Shown here: positions 1-6,351 of the stretch, piece after piece
How positions within the stretch are numbered: the first letter of the stretch is position 1
How the letters are laid out: the number at the start of each line of letters is the position of its first letter
Source: Spirochaetaceae bacterium
GTDB lineage: Bacteria; Spirochaetota; Spirochaetia; Treponematales; Rectinemataceae
DNA length: 9,713 bases
Direction: 5' to 3'
NCBI GenBank assembly: GCA_016794765.1
Contig: JAEUJG010000178.1
Span: forward strand, 1-9,713
Translations under genes and position numbers: made by a program
The notes under the pieces: generated by a model
Told to the model about the DNA's origin: nothing
Databases searched by the model: none
What the model saw: the letters and a program-made list of their open reading frames with translations, nothing else

Positions 1-1
1 T

Positions 2-2602
2 TCCGAGCTGCTCCGCGACCGCCTGCCCGAGGGCTGGGAGCTCCGCGATCTCGGGCGCTTCACCCTCAAGGACCTGGGCCGTCCCGAGGCGGTGTCCCAG
101 CTCGCGGCTCCCGGCCTCCGCGGGAACTTCCCCGCCCTCAAGTCCCTGGACCGCCAGCCGCACAACCTGCCCCTCCTGCCCGGGGCCTTCATCGGCCGCG
201 AACGGGAGATGCTCGCCCTGCGCGCGGCCTTCGCGTCCTGCGCAGACGCCGGGGGCTCCGTGGCTTGCCGCCTCCTCACGCTCGTCGGCCCCGGAGGCGC
301 CGGCAAGACGCGCCTGGCCGTCCAGGCCGGCGCGGAACTGATCGACGAGTTCGAGGGCGGCGTCTGGTTCGTCGACCTTTCCGCCTGCACCGAGGCCGAG
401 GGCACCGCCCGCGCCGTCAACCGCGCTCTCGGCGTGCGCGAAGGCGGCGGCCGGAGCGCGGAGGCGCTCGAACGGCACCTGGGAACCCGGAGGGTCCTCC
501 TCATCCTCGACAACCTGGAACAGGACCACGAGGCGGTGGGCCTCGTCGCGGAGCTCCTTTCGGCCTGCCCCGGGCTCGCCGTCCTGGCCACGAGCCGCGA
601 GGGGCTCAAGCTGCGCTGGGAGCGCCTCCTGCCCCTTTCCTCCCTCGGCCTGCCCGAACCGGGGGCCGCCGCCGACCTCGAGCGGCTCAGGCACTACGAG
701 GCCGTAACGCTTTTTCTCGACCGGGCGGCCCAGGCGCGGCCCTCCTTCGCCATCAATTCGCGCAACGCGCCGGCGGTCGCCGAACTCTGCCTCAGGCTGG
801 ACGGGATCCCCCTCGCCATCGAGCTCGCGGCGGCCCGCCTCAAGGCCTTTTCCGTCGAGGAGATCCTGGAGCGGATGGAGGCCGATCTCGGCTTCCTCGA
901 TTCCGGGGGTTCCGACCTGCCGGCCCGCCACCGGACGCTCCGCGCCGTCGCGCAATGGAGCTACAACATTCTCGGCAAGGCGGAAAAGACCGCCTTCCGC
1001 GCCCTCGGTTCCTTCGGCGCGGGTTTCACCCTCGACTCGGCGGAAGCCCTGCTCGCCGCGGTGGAGGGCCGGGCCCGGCAAAAGCTGCCCGAGGACATCT
1101 CCTCCCTCGTGGAGAAGAGCCTCCTCGTCCGGGAAGAGGAGGCAGGGGAGGGCGAAGGCGAGACGCGCTACCGGATGCTCGAGTCCCTGCGCGCCTACGC
1201 GCGCGAGCGCCTGGAGGCGGGGGGCGAGGCTCAGGCCGTCTACGATGCCCACGCCGAGCGCTTCCTTGCCCTCGCCGCCGGTGAAAGCCGGAGCGGCGCC
1301 GGGCATGGCGGCGCCGGCCGGAGTGGCGCCGGGCATGGCGGCGGCCAGGGCGGCGGCCAGGGCGACACCGAGGCGCGCCGTTTTCGTCGCATCGACCGCG
1401 AATACGCCGACTATCGCGCCGCCTTGGAGCGCTTCCTCGCCGCCGGCGAAGCTTCCAAGGCCCTTCGCCTCGCCACCGGGCTTGGCGGCTACTGGCTGGC
1501 GCGCGCCGCCTTCGAGGAGGGCACCGAGCTCCTCCGCCGCGTCCTGGCAGGCGCCTGCGCGGCGGCCGGCGAAGGGACTTCGGCCGCGGACGGAGCGGCG
1601 ACCGCTTCGGAACAGCCATTCCGCCTCGCCGCGCGGCGCTGCCGCGCATCGATACAACTTGCCGCCCTGCTCCGCGGGGCCGCCCGTCTCGACGAGGCCT
1701 TCGCCGCCCTCGACGGGGCGCGCGGCCTCCTCGAGGCCGAAGGGGCCTGCGATGGCGATCCCGGCCTTGCGGAAGGCGATTTGCGGCGGGAACTGGCGGT
1801 CGCCTCGGGCTGGACCCTCCAGGCCGCCGGCCGCGCCGCGGAGGCGAAGCTCGCCTTTGAGTCGGCCCTCTGTCCGGATGGGGGAGAGGCGAAGTCCGGA
1901 AGGGCCTTGGCCTCCGCAAGGCACGGGCTCGGCGCCCTGGCCCTGAACGACGGTCGCCTTGAGGAAGCCCGCGGCCTCCTGGTCGCGGCGCGGGAGGGGT
2001 ACCGCCGCGCCGGGGACGAAGCCTCCGTCGCGAGGGCCGCGAACGTCCTCGGCCTCGCGGAGCTTCGGCGCGGGGACCGGCGGGCGGCCCTCCGGAGCTT
2101 CGCCGCTTCGGCGGCGGCCTTGCGCGCCAACGAGGATTGGATGGGCTACGCCGCCGCCGCGAACAACCTCGCCTGCCTGGCCGCCGACGGCGGGGATCAG
2201 GCGGCCGCCCTTGAAGGCTTTGCCGAGGCGGAGACCGTCGCGAGATCCCGCGGGCTCGCCGGCCTGCTGGTGGCGGTCCTCGTCGGCCAGGCGGAGAGCC
2301 TCCTGGCGCTCGGCCGGATCGACGAGGCGGCCGCCAAGGCTGAGGAGGCGGACGAGCGCTCGAGCCCCTGGGGTGCCGTGCGGGAAGCGGGCTGGAGCCT
2401 CCGCGTCCGGGCGGCGGTGGCGCGCTCCCGCGGCGACGAAGCCGTGGCGGCCGAGCTCTTCAAGCGGGCGGAGCGCGTGTTCACGGCCGCCGGCGACGCG
2501 GCGGAGGCGGCGGCAACCGCCGCGGCCGCCATGGCTCCGGCCGCCGCTCCGCCGGGGGCTCCGGCCCGCGAGCCGGGCGGCGGACACGATGAAGGCGCAT
2601 GA
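2..2602 (+). CDS. Class III cyclase-type / STAND (NB-ARC) ATPase / TPR signalling protein, 5'-truncated
   Basis: The reading frame is open from base 2, so the gene starts outside the window; the GTG at 92 is an internal Val codon. The first visible residues (ELRDLGRFTLKDLGRPEAV) match the end of class III adenylate/guanylate cyclase domains, followed by the usual linker and FIGRERE motif. Counting from the codon at 92, Walker A is GPGGAGKT (66-73), Walker B is VLLILD (135-140), a sensor-like ATSRE lies at 167-170, and the NB-ARC GIPLAIELAAARL is near 238-250. A winged-helix-like part covers about 281-395, a Gly-rich repeat linker 397-425, and Ala-rich TPR-like helices follow to about 800, ending in an Ala/Pro tail. 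No C-terminal LuxR HTH is seen, which argues against a LAL/MalT regulator. The family is thought to couple partner sensing and ATP binding to cyclic-nucleotide synthesis. The cyclase domain itself is inferred, since it lies upstream of the window. Confidence 0.85.
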   Translation, partial: SELLRDRLPEGWELRDLGRFTLKDLGRPEAVSQLAAPGLRGNFPALKSLDRQPHNLPLLPGAFIGREREMLALRAAFASCADAGGSVACRLLTLVGPGGAGKTRLAVQAGAELIDEFEGGVWFVDLSACTEAEGTARAVNRALGVREGGGRSAEALERHLGTRRVLLILDNLEQDHEAVGLVAELLSACPGLAVLATSREGLKLRWERLLPLSSLGLPEPGAAADLERLRHYEAVTLFLDRAAQARPSFAINSRNAPAVAELCLRLDGIPLAIELAAARLKAFSVEEILERMEADLGFLDSGGSDLPARHRTLRAVAQWSYNILGKAEKTAFRALGSFGAGFTLDSAEALLAAVEGRARQKLPEDISSLVEKSLLVREEEAGEGEGETRYRMLESLRAYARERLEAGGEAQAVYDAHAERFLALAAGESRSGAGHGGAGRSGAGHGGGQGGGQGDTEARRFRRIDREYADYRAALERFLAAGEASKALRLATGLGGYWLARAAFEEGTELLRRVLAGACAAAGEGTSAADGAATASEQPFRLAARRCRASIQLAALLRGAARLDEAFAALDGARGLLEAEGACDGDPGLAEGDLRRELAVASGWTLQAAGRAAEAKLAFESALCPDGGEAKSGRALASARHGLGALALNDGRLEEARGLLVAAREGYRRAGDEASVARAANVLGLAELRRGDRRAALRSFAASAAALRANEDWMGYAAAANNLACLAADGGDQAAALEGFAEAETVARSRGLAGLLVAVLVGQAESLLALGRIDEAAAKAEEADERSSPWGAVREAGWSLRVRAAVARSRGDEAVAAELFKRAERVFTAAGDAAEAAATAAAAMAPAAAPPGAPAREPGGGHDEGA
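1287..1366 (+). repeat. In-frame tandem repeats in the ATPase-TPR linker
   Basis: A 30-base unit beginning GCCGGAG occurs twice in tandem (from 1287 and from 1317) with very few differences. It is followed by two copies of a 12-base unit (CGGCCAGGGCGG-like, about 1342-1365). All units are multiples of three, so they encode RSGAGHGG-type decapeptides and then GGQG units. The result is a flexible Gly-rich spacer between the NB-ARC/winged-helix part and the TPR-like part. This looks like slippage expansion in a tolerant linker. Confidence 0.8.
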
Positions 2603-2626
2603 CGCGAAACCATTTCTAAGGGAGGC

Positions 2627-3265
2627 ATGATGAAGCTCAAGCGGTGCATGATGCGGACGGCCCTGGCGGCCGGGCTCGCCGCGTTCGCGGCCTTCGGGGC
2701 CTTCGCCAATCCGGGCGGCTACGGGATCCTCCTCGGCGGGGAGAAGGTCGTGGAGGTATGGCGCAACGGCGTCCTCGTGGGGCGCCTCGAATACGACGAG
2801 ACGCGCGCGCTGAATAAAGCCTCGGGAGGGCGGGGCGATTTCGCCGGCCGCCTCCTGGTCGACTTCGGCCTCGTGAAGCTCTCGTCCGCCGAGTTGCCCG
2901 CGGACTACCGAGGCGGCGGCGAGGCGCTTCGCGTGGCCTTCTTCCTGCGCCAGAAGGAGGAGCTCAAGCCCTACGTGCCCGCCGAGGGGGAAGGGCTTTC
3001 CGTCCAGCTCTGGGTGCGGCTCGGCAAGCGGGGTGAGAACGTCGCGGCCCTGCTTCCGAAGATCCGTCTCTCGGCCCAGCCCGGACCGGGATCGCGGGAG
3101 GGCAAGGGCTGGCGGTTCCTCGAGCAGGTCCGCGACCGGGCCGAACCGATCGGCGTGCAGCTCGGCTCCGTATCCCTGGTGGACCACGGCGAGGGGCGTT
3201 ATGCGATCCTTGAATTCGTCGCGTGGCCCTCGGACGATCCCTACGTCATCATCCCCGGCGATTGA
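2627..3265 (+). CDS. Secreted hypothetical protein
   Basis: This encodes 212 residues from the first ATG. The second ATG (2630) is better spaced from the GGAGG at 2621-2625 (4 bases against 1) and may be the true start. A Sec signal peptide is clear: basic N-terminus (KLKR, R10), an Ala/Phe/Leu-rich core (12-26), and a probable signal peptidase I cut after AFA27, leaving NPGG. There is no lipobox, and the only Cys is in the signal. The mature part of about 185 residues has no further transmembrane segment and alternates short hydrophobic and charged stretches, suggesting a beta-rich periplasmic or exported domain (for example GYGILLGGEKVVEVWRNG). I do not recognise a family. The gene starts 24-27 bases after the cyclase/ATPase gene and ends 11 bases before the next start, so the three are probably co-transcribed. 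A link to cyclic-nucleotide signalling is only suggested by position. Confidence 0.7.
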   Translation: MMKLKRCMMRTALAAGLAAFAAFGAFANPGGYGILLGGEKVVEVWRNGVLVGRLEYDETRALNKASGGRGDFAGRLLVDFGLVKLSSAELPADYRGGGEALRVAFFLRQKEELKPYVPAEGEGLSVQLWVRLGKRGENVAALLPKIRLSAQPGPGSREGKGWRFLEQVRDRAEPIGVQLGSVSLVDHGEGRYAILEFVAWPSDDPYVIIPGD

Positions 3266-3272
3266 AGGAGGT
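3265..3272 (+). promoter_or_regulatory. Near-perfect Shine-Dalgarno site fixing the small ORF start
   Basis: AAGGAGGT is fully complementary to the 16S anti-SD and lies 4 bases before the ATG at 3277. Its first A is the last base of the upstream TGA stop. This fixes the start at 3277 rather than the upstream in-frame ATG at 3223, and suggests translational coupling. Confidence 0.75.
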
Positions 3273-3276
3273 ATCC

Positions 3277-3471
3277 ATGCTGTACAGTCTGGCCCGCGTG
3301 GACGAGGGCAAGCTCGAGGCGATCCGCGGCCTTGAGCGGAAGCTCGGGAAGCCCGTCCTGGCCTTCTCCGGCTGGCGCGCGGAGCCGGTCGAGCTGAGCG
3401 AGGCCGAACTGGCCGAGCTCAGGGAGGCCGAGAAGAAGACCGGGCTTTGCCTGGTGGCCGTCTCGACCTGA
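3277..3471 (+). CDS. Small hypothetical protein, 64 residues
   Basis: The start is set by the strong Shine-Dalgarno site just upstream; a longer version from 3223 would overlap the previous gene by 43 bases. The protein begins MLYSLARVDEGKLEAIRGLE and ends LCLVAVST. It reads as strand-helix-strand-helix-strand: a short N-terminal hydrophobic strand, helix DEGKLEAIRGLERKLG, strand PVLAFSG, an acidic helix SEAELAELREAEKKTG, and a hydrophobic C-terminal strand. There is no signal peptide or membrane segment, so it is probably a small cytoplasmic domain. I cannot name a family. It is the last gene before the sugar operon promoter and is probably in one transcript with the secreted protein gene. 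The strong ribosome site and compact fold pattern favour a real gene over chance. Confidence 0.65.
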   Translation: MLYSLARVDEGKLEAIRGLERKLGKPVLAFSGWRAEPVELSEAELAELREAEKKTGLCLVAVST

Positions 3472-3505
3472 AGGCGGTCCGGCGCCGGTTTTTGAAAAAA
3501 GGCAG

Positions 3506-3534
3506 TTGACGGCCCGGAAAAGAGCCAGTACGAT
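3506..3534 (+). promoter_or_regulatory. Sigma-70-type promoter of the sugar operon
   Basis: A -35 box TTGACG (3506-3511, 5 of 6 consensus) and a -10 box TACGAT (3529-3534, 4 of 6) are separated by exactly 17 bases. Transcription should start near 3541, at the left edge of the operator core and about 32 bases before the lacI ATG. The AT-rich TTTTTGAAAAAA tract just upstream (3489-3500) could act as an UP-like element. Confidence 0.7.
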
Positions 3535-3536
3535 AT

Positions 3537-3566
3537 CCTCGTTGTGCAAACGATTGCGCAACGAGG
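3537..3566 (+). promoter_or_regulatory. Operator O1: 30-bp dyad with LacI-family core
   Basis: A near-perfect inverted repeat is centred between 3551 and 3552, with 13 of 15 positions in each arm complementary; the outer arms are CCTCGTTG and CAACGAGG. The core TGTGCAAACGATTGCGCA (3543-3560) has the central CG and flanking GCAA/TTGC that LacI-family proteins (MalR/CcpA type) bind. It begins right at the predicted transcription start, where a bound repressor would block RNA polymerase. Its right edge reaches the lacI Shine-Dalgarno site (GAGGAG, 3563-3568). The next gene, a LacI-family protein, is the natural binder, so autoregulation is expected. Confidence 0.8.
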
Positions 3567-3572
3567 AGCAGC

Positions 3573-4586
3573 ATGGCGGTGACCGCGCGCGACATAGCGC
3601 GATTGGCCGGGGTATCGATCTCGACGGTGTCCCGGAGTCTCAACGACAACCCCCGCATTTCCGCGGAGACGAGGGAGCGGATCAAGCGCATCGCCGCGGA
3701 GCTCGATTTCGAGTTCGACGCCAGCGCGCGCAGCCTCTCGACGCGCCGCTCCGGCACGGTAGCCATCGTCTGCCCCGCCTTCCTCGACCGCTTCGAGAAC
3801 GGACTTTACCTCAACCTCCTCATCCACGACCTCAGGCAGGGACTCGCCGCCCGGGGGCTCGATTGCATCGTGACGGAGGCCGTCGCCCCCTCCGGCGCGA
3901 GCACCTTGCGGCGCCTCGTCCTCCAGCGGAAGGTTGACGGAATCCTCCTTCTCCTCTCCGCCACGACGCCGGAGGATTGGACCTTGATCCGGAAGCGCGG
4001 GATTCCGGTGGTCCAGGTGCATTACGCGCCTTCGTATTTCGACGCGAGCCGGCTCGATTATTTCTTCACCGACAACGTTTTGGGCGGTCGGCTCGCCGCC
4101 GAGGCGATGCTGGAGGCCGGCTCCGGCCGTCTGGCCTGCCTTACCGGCACCAGTCCGAATTCCGAAGCCCTCGACCGCGAGCGCGGCTGGCGGGAGGCCC
4201 AGGAGGACCGCGGCATCGCGCCGGACGGGCGCTTGCGCTTCGAGGCGGAACACAGCTACGAGGCCGCCTATACCTGCGTCCGCCGCAACATCGCGATCCT
4301 CCGCGAGGCTGACGGCCTCTTTGCCTTCACCGACATCATGGCACTGGGCGTACTCGGCGCGCTCGCCGACGAGGGCATCGCCGTACCCCGGGACTTCCGC
4401 GTCGTGGGTTACGACGACCTCGAGATCGCCACCTGGGTGCGCCCCCGCTTGACGACGATCCGCCAGCCGAGGGAGGAGATCGCCCGCTTGGCGACCGACC
4501 GCCTGTTCTCCCTCCTTGAAGGCAAGGGCGGCGGCGTCGAACAACGGATGATCGCGCCGTCGCTCGCGCGGCGGGAAAGCTGCTGA
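3573..4586 (+). CDS. LacI-family transcriptional repressor of the sugar operon
   Basis: This is a full-length 337-residue LacI/GalR-family regulator. The N-terminal helix-turn-helix is ARDIARLAGVSISTVSRSLN (5-24), followed by the hinge helix ASARSLSTRRSG (50-61) with the Leu that normally enters the minor groove at a central CG, which agrees with the operator. The effector-binding domain follows (about 62-330) with typical signatures: DNVLGGRLAAEAML (168-180), DRERGWREA (201-209), FTDIMALGVLGAL (252-264) and VGYDDLEIATWVRP (278-291). These contact sugars in relatives. The ATG at 3573 follows GAGGAG by 4 bases. It is the first gene of the operon, directly behind promoter and O1, and should repress itself and the genes downstream until a sugar (probably an alpha-glucoside or its breakdown product) is bound. 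The inducer cannot be read from the sequence. Confidence 0.93.
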   Translation: MAVTARDIARLAGVSISTVSRSLNDNPRISAETRERIKRIAAELDFEFDASARSLSTRRSGTVAIVCPAFLDRFENGLYLNLLIHDLRQGLAARGLDCIVTEAVAPSGASTLRRLVLQRKVDGILLLLSATTPEDWTLIRKRGIPVVQVHYAPSYFDASRLDYFFTDNVLGGRLAAEAMLEAGSGRLACLTGTSPNSEALDRERGWREAQEDRGIAPDGRLRFEAEHSYEAAYTCVRRNIAILREADGLFAFTDIMALGVLGALADEGIAVPRDFRVVGYDDLEIATWVRPRLTTIRQPREEIARLATDRLFSLLEGKGGGVEQRMIAPSLARRESC

Positions 4587-4588
4587 GG
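4584..4588 (+). promoter_or_regulatory. Ribosome site overlapping the lacI stop codon
   Basis: TGAGG joins the lacI TGA stop (4584-4586) to a GAGG Shine-Dalgarno core, followed by a run of seven T and then the ATG at 4596. This supports the ATG at 4596 as the GH13 start and implies translational coupling to lacI. The alternative GTG at 4626 has no comparable site. Confidence 0.55.
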
Positions 4589-4595
4589 TTTTTTT

Positions 4596-6290
4596 ATGGA
4601 TAATGTGCAAACGGTTGCGCACGATGTGCGATCCCCGGGCCGGACCTGGTGGAAGGAAGGGATCGTCTACCAGATCTATCCCCGCAGCTTCATGGACTCG
4701 AACGGCGACGGCGTCGGCGATCTCGCGGGTATAGCCTCCAAGGCCGATTACCTGGCCTCGCTCGGCGTGGACATCGTCTGGTTGAATCCCGTGTACCGTT
4801 CCCCCAACAAGGACAACGGCTACGACATCAGCGACTACGAGGAGGTGATGGAGGAGTTCGGCACGATGGCCGATCTCGATCGCCTCGTCGCGGCCCTCCA
4901 CGGGCGCGGCATCCGGGTCCTCATGGACCTCGTCGTCAACCACAGTTCGGACGCGCATCCCTGGTTCGTCGAGTCGCGCTCCTCCAAGGATTCCCCGAAG
5001 CGGGACTGGTACATCTGGAAACCGGGCAAGGAAAGCGGAGCGCCGAACAACTGGAAGGCCTGTTTCACCGGAAGCGCCTGGGAGCTCGATCCGGCCACCG
5101 GCGAGCACTACCTCCACCTCTTCGATCCGGGCCAGCCGGACCTCAACTGGGAAAATCCCGAGCTCAGGCGGGCGGTCTACGCCATGATGCGGCGCTGGTT
5201 CGAGCGTGGGATCGACGGCTTCCGGATGGATGTCGTGACGCTGTTCTCCAAGGATCCCTCCTACCGGGATCTCCGGCCCGGGGAGGGGATGTTCTCGCCC
5301 TCCGCGCCCTACATCTGCGGCCCCCGCCTCCACGAATTCCTGCGCGAAATGCGCAAGGAGGCCCTGGACGGCTTCGACGCGATGATGGTCGGCGAGGCGC
5401 CCGGCGCGACGGTGGAAAGCGCCTTGGAGCTCGTCGGCGAGGATCGAGGGGAACTCGACATGCTCTTCCAGTTCGAACTCATGGGCATCGACCACGTCGA
5501 AGGGGACAAGTGGCGCCAAAAGCCGATCGACCTCGTCGAAATGAAGCGCGTCGTCGAACGCTGGCAGCTTGGGCTGGCCGGCCGCGCCTGGAACTCGAAC
5601 TACCTCATGAACCACGACCAGCCTCGCTCCGTATCGCGCTTCGGCGACGACGGACGCTTCCGCACCGAATCGGCCAAGGCCCTCCTCCTTTTCAACCTTT
5701 CGCTCGCCGGCACTCCCTACATCTACCAGGGCGAGGAACTCGGCATGGCGAACGCGCCCTTCGCCTCGATCGCGGATTGCCGCGACGTCGATACGCTCAA
5801 CTACCACAAGGAAGCCCTGGCCGCGGGCCTGGGCGAGGCCGAGGCGATGCGCTCGATCCGCTACATGAGCCGCGACAACGCGCGCACGCCGATGCAGTGG
5901 AGCGGCGAAGCGAACGCGGGCTTCAGCACCGGACGGCCGTGGATCGGCGTCAACCCCGACCACCGCCGGATCAACGCGGAGGCCGAAGAAGCCGATCCGG
6001 ATTCCGTCCTCCATTTCACCCGCTCGATGACGCGCTTCCGCCGGGAGCGGAAGGTCCTCGTGTACGGTTCCTTCGAGCTGCTCGCCCGCGCGGATCCGCG
6101 GCTCTTCGCCTTCCTCCGCGAGGGCGAGGGCGAGCGTCTTCTCGTAGAGATCAATTTCTCGGGAGAACCGACGGCGGCCGCCGCGCTCCCCGGGGATTGG
6201 ACAATCCTCATCTCGAACCTCGGACCTTCCGGCGGTCCGAGACCCGCGGTCCTGGCGCCCTGGGGGGCGAGGATCTCGGCGCCAGCTTAG
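4596..6290 (+). CDS. GH13 alpha-glucosidase, oligo-1,6-glucosidase-like
   Basis: This is a full-length 564-residue cytoplasmic GH13 enzyme with no signal peptide. It retains alpha-glucosidic bonds by a two-step mechanism. Landmarks: WWKEGIVYQIYPRSF (18-32), the calcium-loop-like DSNGDGVGDL (34-43), region I DLVVNH (111-116), QPDLNW (180-185), region II GFRMDVV with nucleophile Asp212 (208-214), acid/base Glu267 in VGEAP, and transition-state stabiliser Asp341 in NHDQPR. All three catalytic acids are present. RDNARTPMQW (426-435) and the C-terminal beta domain are as in the oligo-1,6-glucosidase / dextran glucosidase group (GH13_31). Val213 directly after the nucleophile is the residue associated with alpha-1,6 specificity, against Thr in alpha-1,4 enzymes. 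Isomaltose-type or mixed alpha-glucosides are therefore likely substrates; the trehalulose-synthase RLDRD motif is not seen. The N-terminal extension of about 15 residues is coded partly by an operator copy. Confidence 0.92.
   Translation: MDNVQTVAHDVRSPGRTWWKEGIVYQIYPRSFMDSNGDGVGDLAGIASKADYLASLGVDIVWLNPVYRSPNKDNGYDISDYEEVMEEFGTMADLDRLVAALHGRGIRVLMDLVVNHSSDAHPWFVESRSSKDSPKRDWYIWKPGKESGAPNNWKACFTGSAWELDPATGEHYLHLFDPGQPDLNWENPELRRAVYAMMRRWFERGIDGFRMDVVTLFSKDPSYRDLRPGEGMFSPSAPYICGPRLHEFLREMRKEALDGFDAMMVGEAPGATVESALELVGEDRGELDMLFQFELMGIDHVEGDKWRQKPIDLVEMKRVVERWQLGLAGRAWNSNYLMNHDQPRSVSRFGDDGRFRTESAKALLLFNLSLAGTPYIYQGEELGMANAPFASIADCRDVDTLNYHKEALAAGLGEAEAMRSIRYMSRDNARTPMQWSGEANAGFSTGRPWIGVNPDHRRINAEAEEADPDSVLHFTRSMTRFRRERKVLVYGSFELLARADPRLFAFLREGEGERLLVEINFSGEPTAAAALPGDWTILISNLGPSGGPRPAVLAPWGARISAPA
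4604..4621 (+). promoter_or_regulatory. Operator O2: second LacI-type site inside the GH13 gene
   Basis: TGTGCAAACGGTTGCGCA matches the O1 core at 17 of 18 positions and has the same central CG. It lies in the first ten codons of the GH13 gene (residues 3-9), 1061 bases centre to centre from O1. It may act as a roadblock, as a looping partner for O1 (compare lac O2 inside lacZ), or as the operator of a local promoter; GATAAT at 4599-4604 resembles a -10 box but has no matching -35. The near-identity over 18 bases makes chance unlikely. Confidence 0.75.
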
Positions 6291-6298
6291 GCTTTTTC
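6219..6298 (+). terminator. Possible attenuator hairpins at the end of the GH13 gene
   Basis: Two inverted repeats follow each other. CTCGGACC (6219-6226) pairs with GGTCCGAG (6234-6241) around a 7-base loop. CTGGCGCC (6252-6259) pairs with GGCGCCAG (6278-6285) around an 18-base loop. The second ends at the stop codon and is followed after a few bases by CTTTTT (6292-6297). This is not an ideal terminator because the loop is long and the T run is offset. It could give partial termination between the GH13 gene and the binding-protein gene, or protect the 3' end of the upstream transcript. Confidence 0.35.
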
Positions 6299-6339
6299 GC
6301 CCTTTTGGCGGGCGATGACGCAATCCGTACTTGCACTGT

Positions 6340-6346
6340 AGGAGGT
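6340..6346 (+). promoter_or_regulatory. Strong ribosome site fixing the binding-protein start
   Basis: AGGAGGT lies 5 bases before the ATG at 6352. It places the start there and rules out the in-frame TTG at 6331, which would put a Cys/Arg-rich heptapeptide before the signal peptide. Confidence 0.75.
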
Positions 6347-6351
6347 GCCCC

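Noticed and set aside
265..1284. Arg/Pro/Gly-rich open frames overlapping the signalling ATPase gene, on both strands
   Set aside because: Their composition is typical of shifted frames in GC-rich DNA, and the ATPase motifs all lie in the other frame.
3473..3493. Palindrome CCGGCGCCGG followed by TTTTT, as a terminator of the upstream gene set
   Set aside because: The palindrome leaves no room for a loop, and alternative folds give only 4-bp stems. The T run may just be part of the AT-rich tract upstream of the promoter.
4599..4604. GATAAT as the -10 box of a separate GH13 promoter
   Set aside because: No -35 box lies 16-18 bases upstream, and transcription from it would start downstream of the best translation start. 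Kept only as a note under O2.
6320..6335. GCAA...TTGC inverted half-sites upstream of the binding-protein gene as a third operator
   Set aside because: The half-sites are 7 bases apart rather than 4, and the central CG is not in the right place, so this does not match the two operators.
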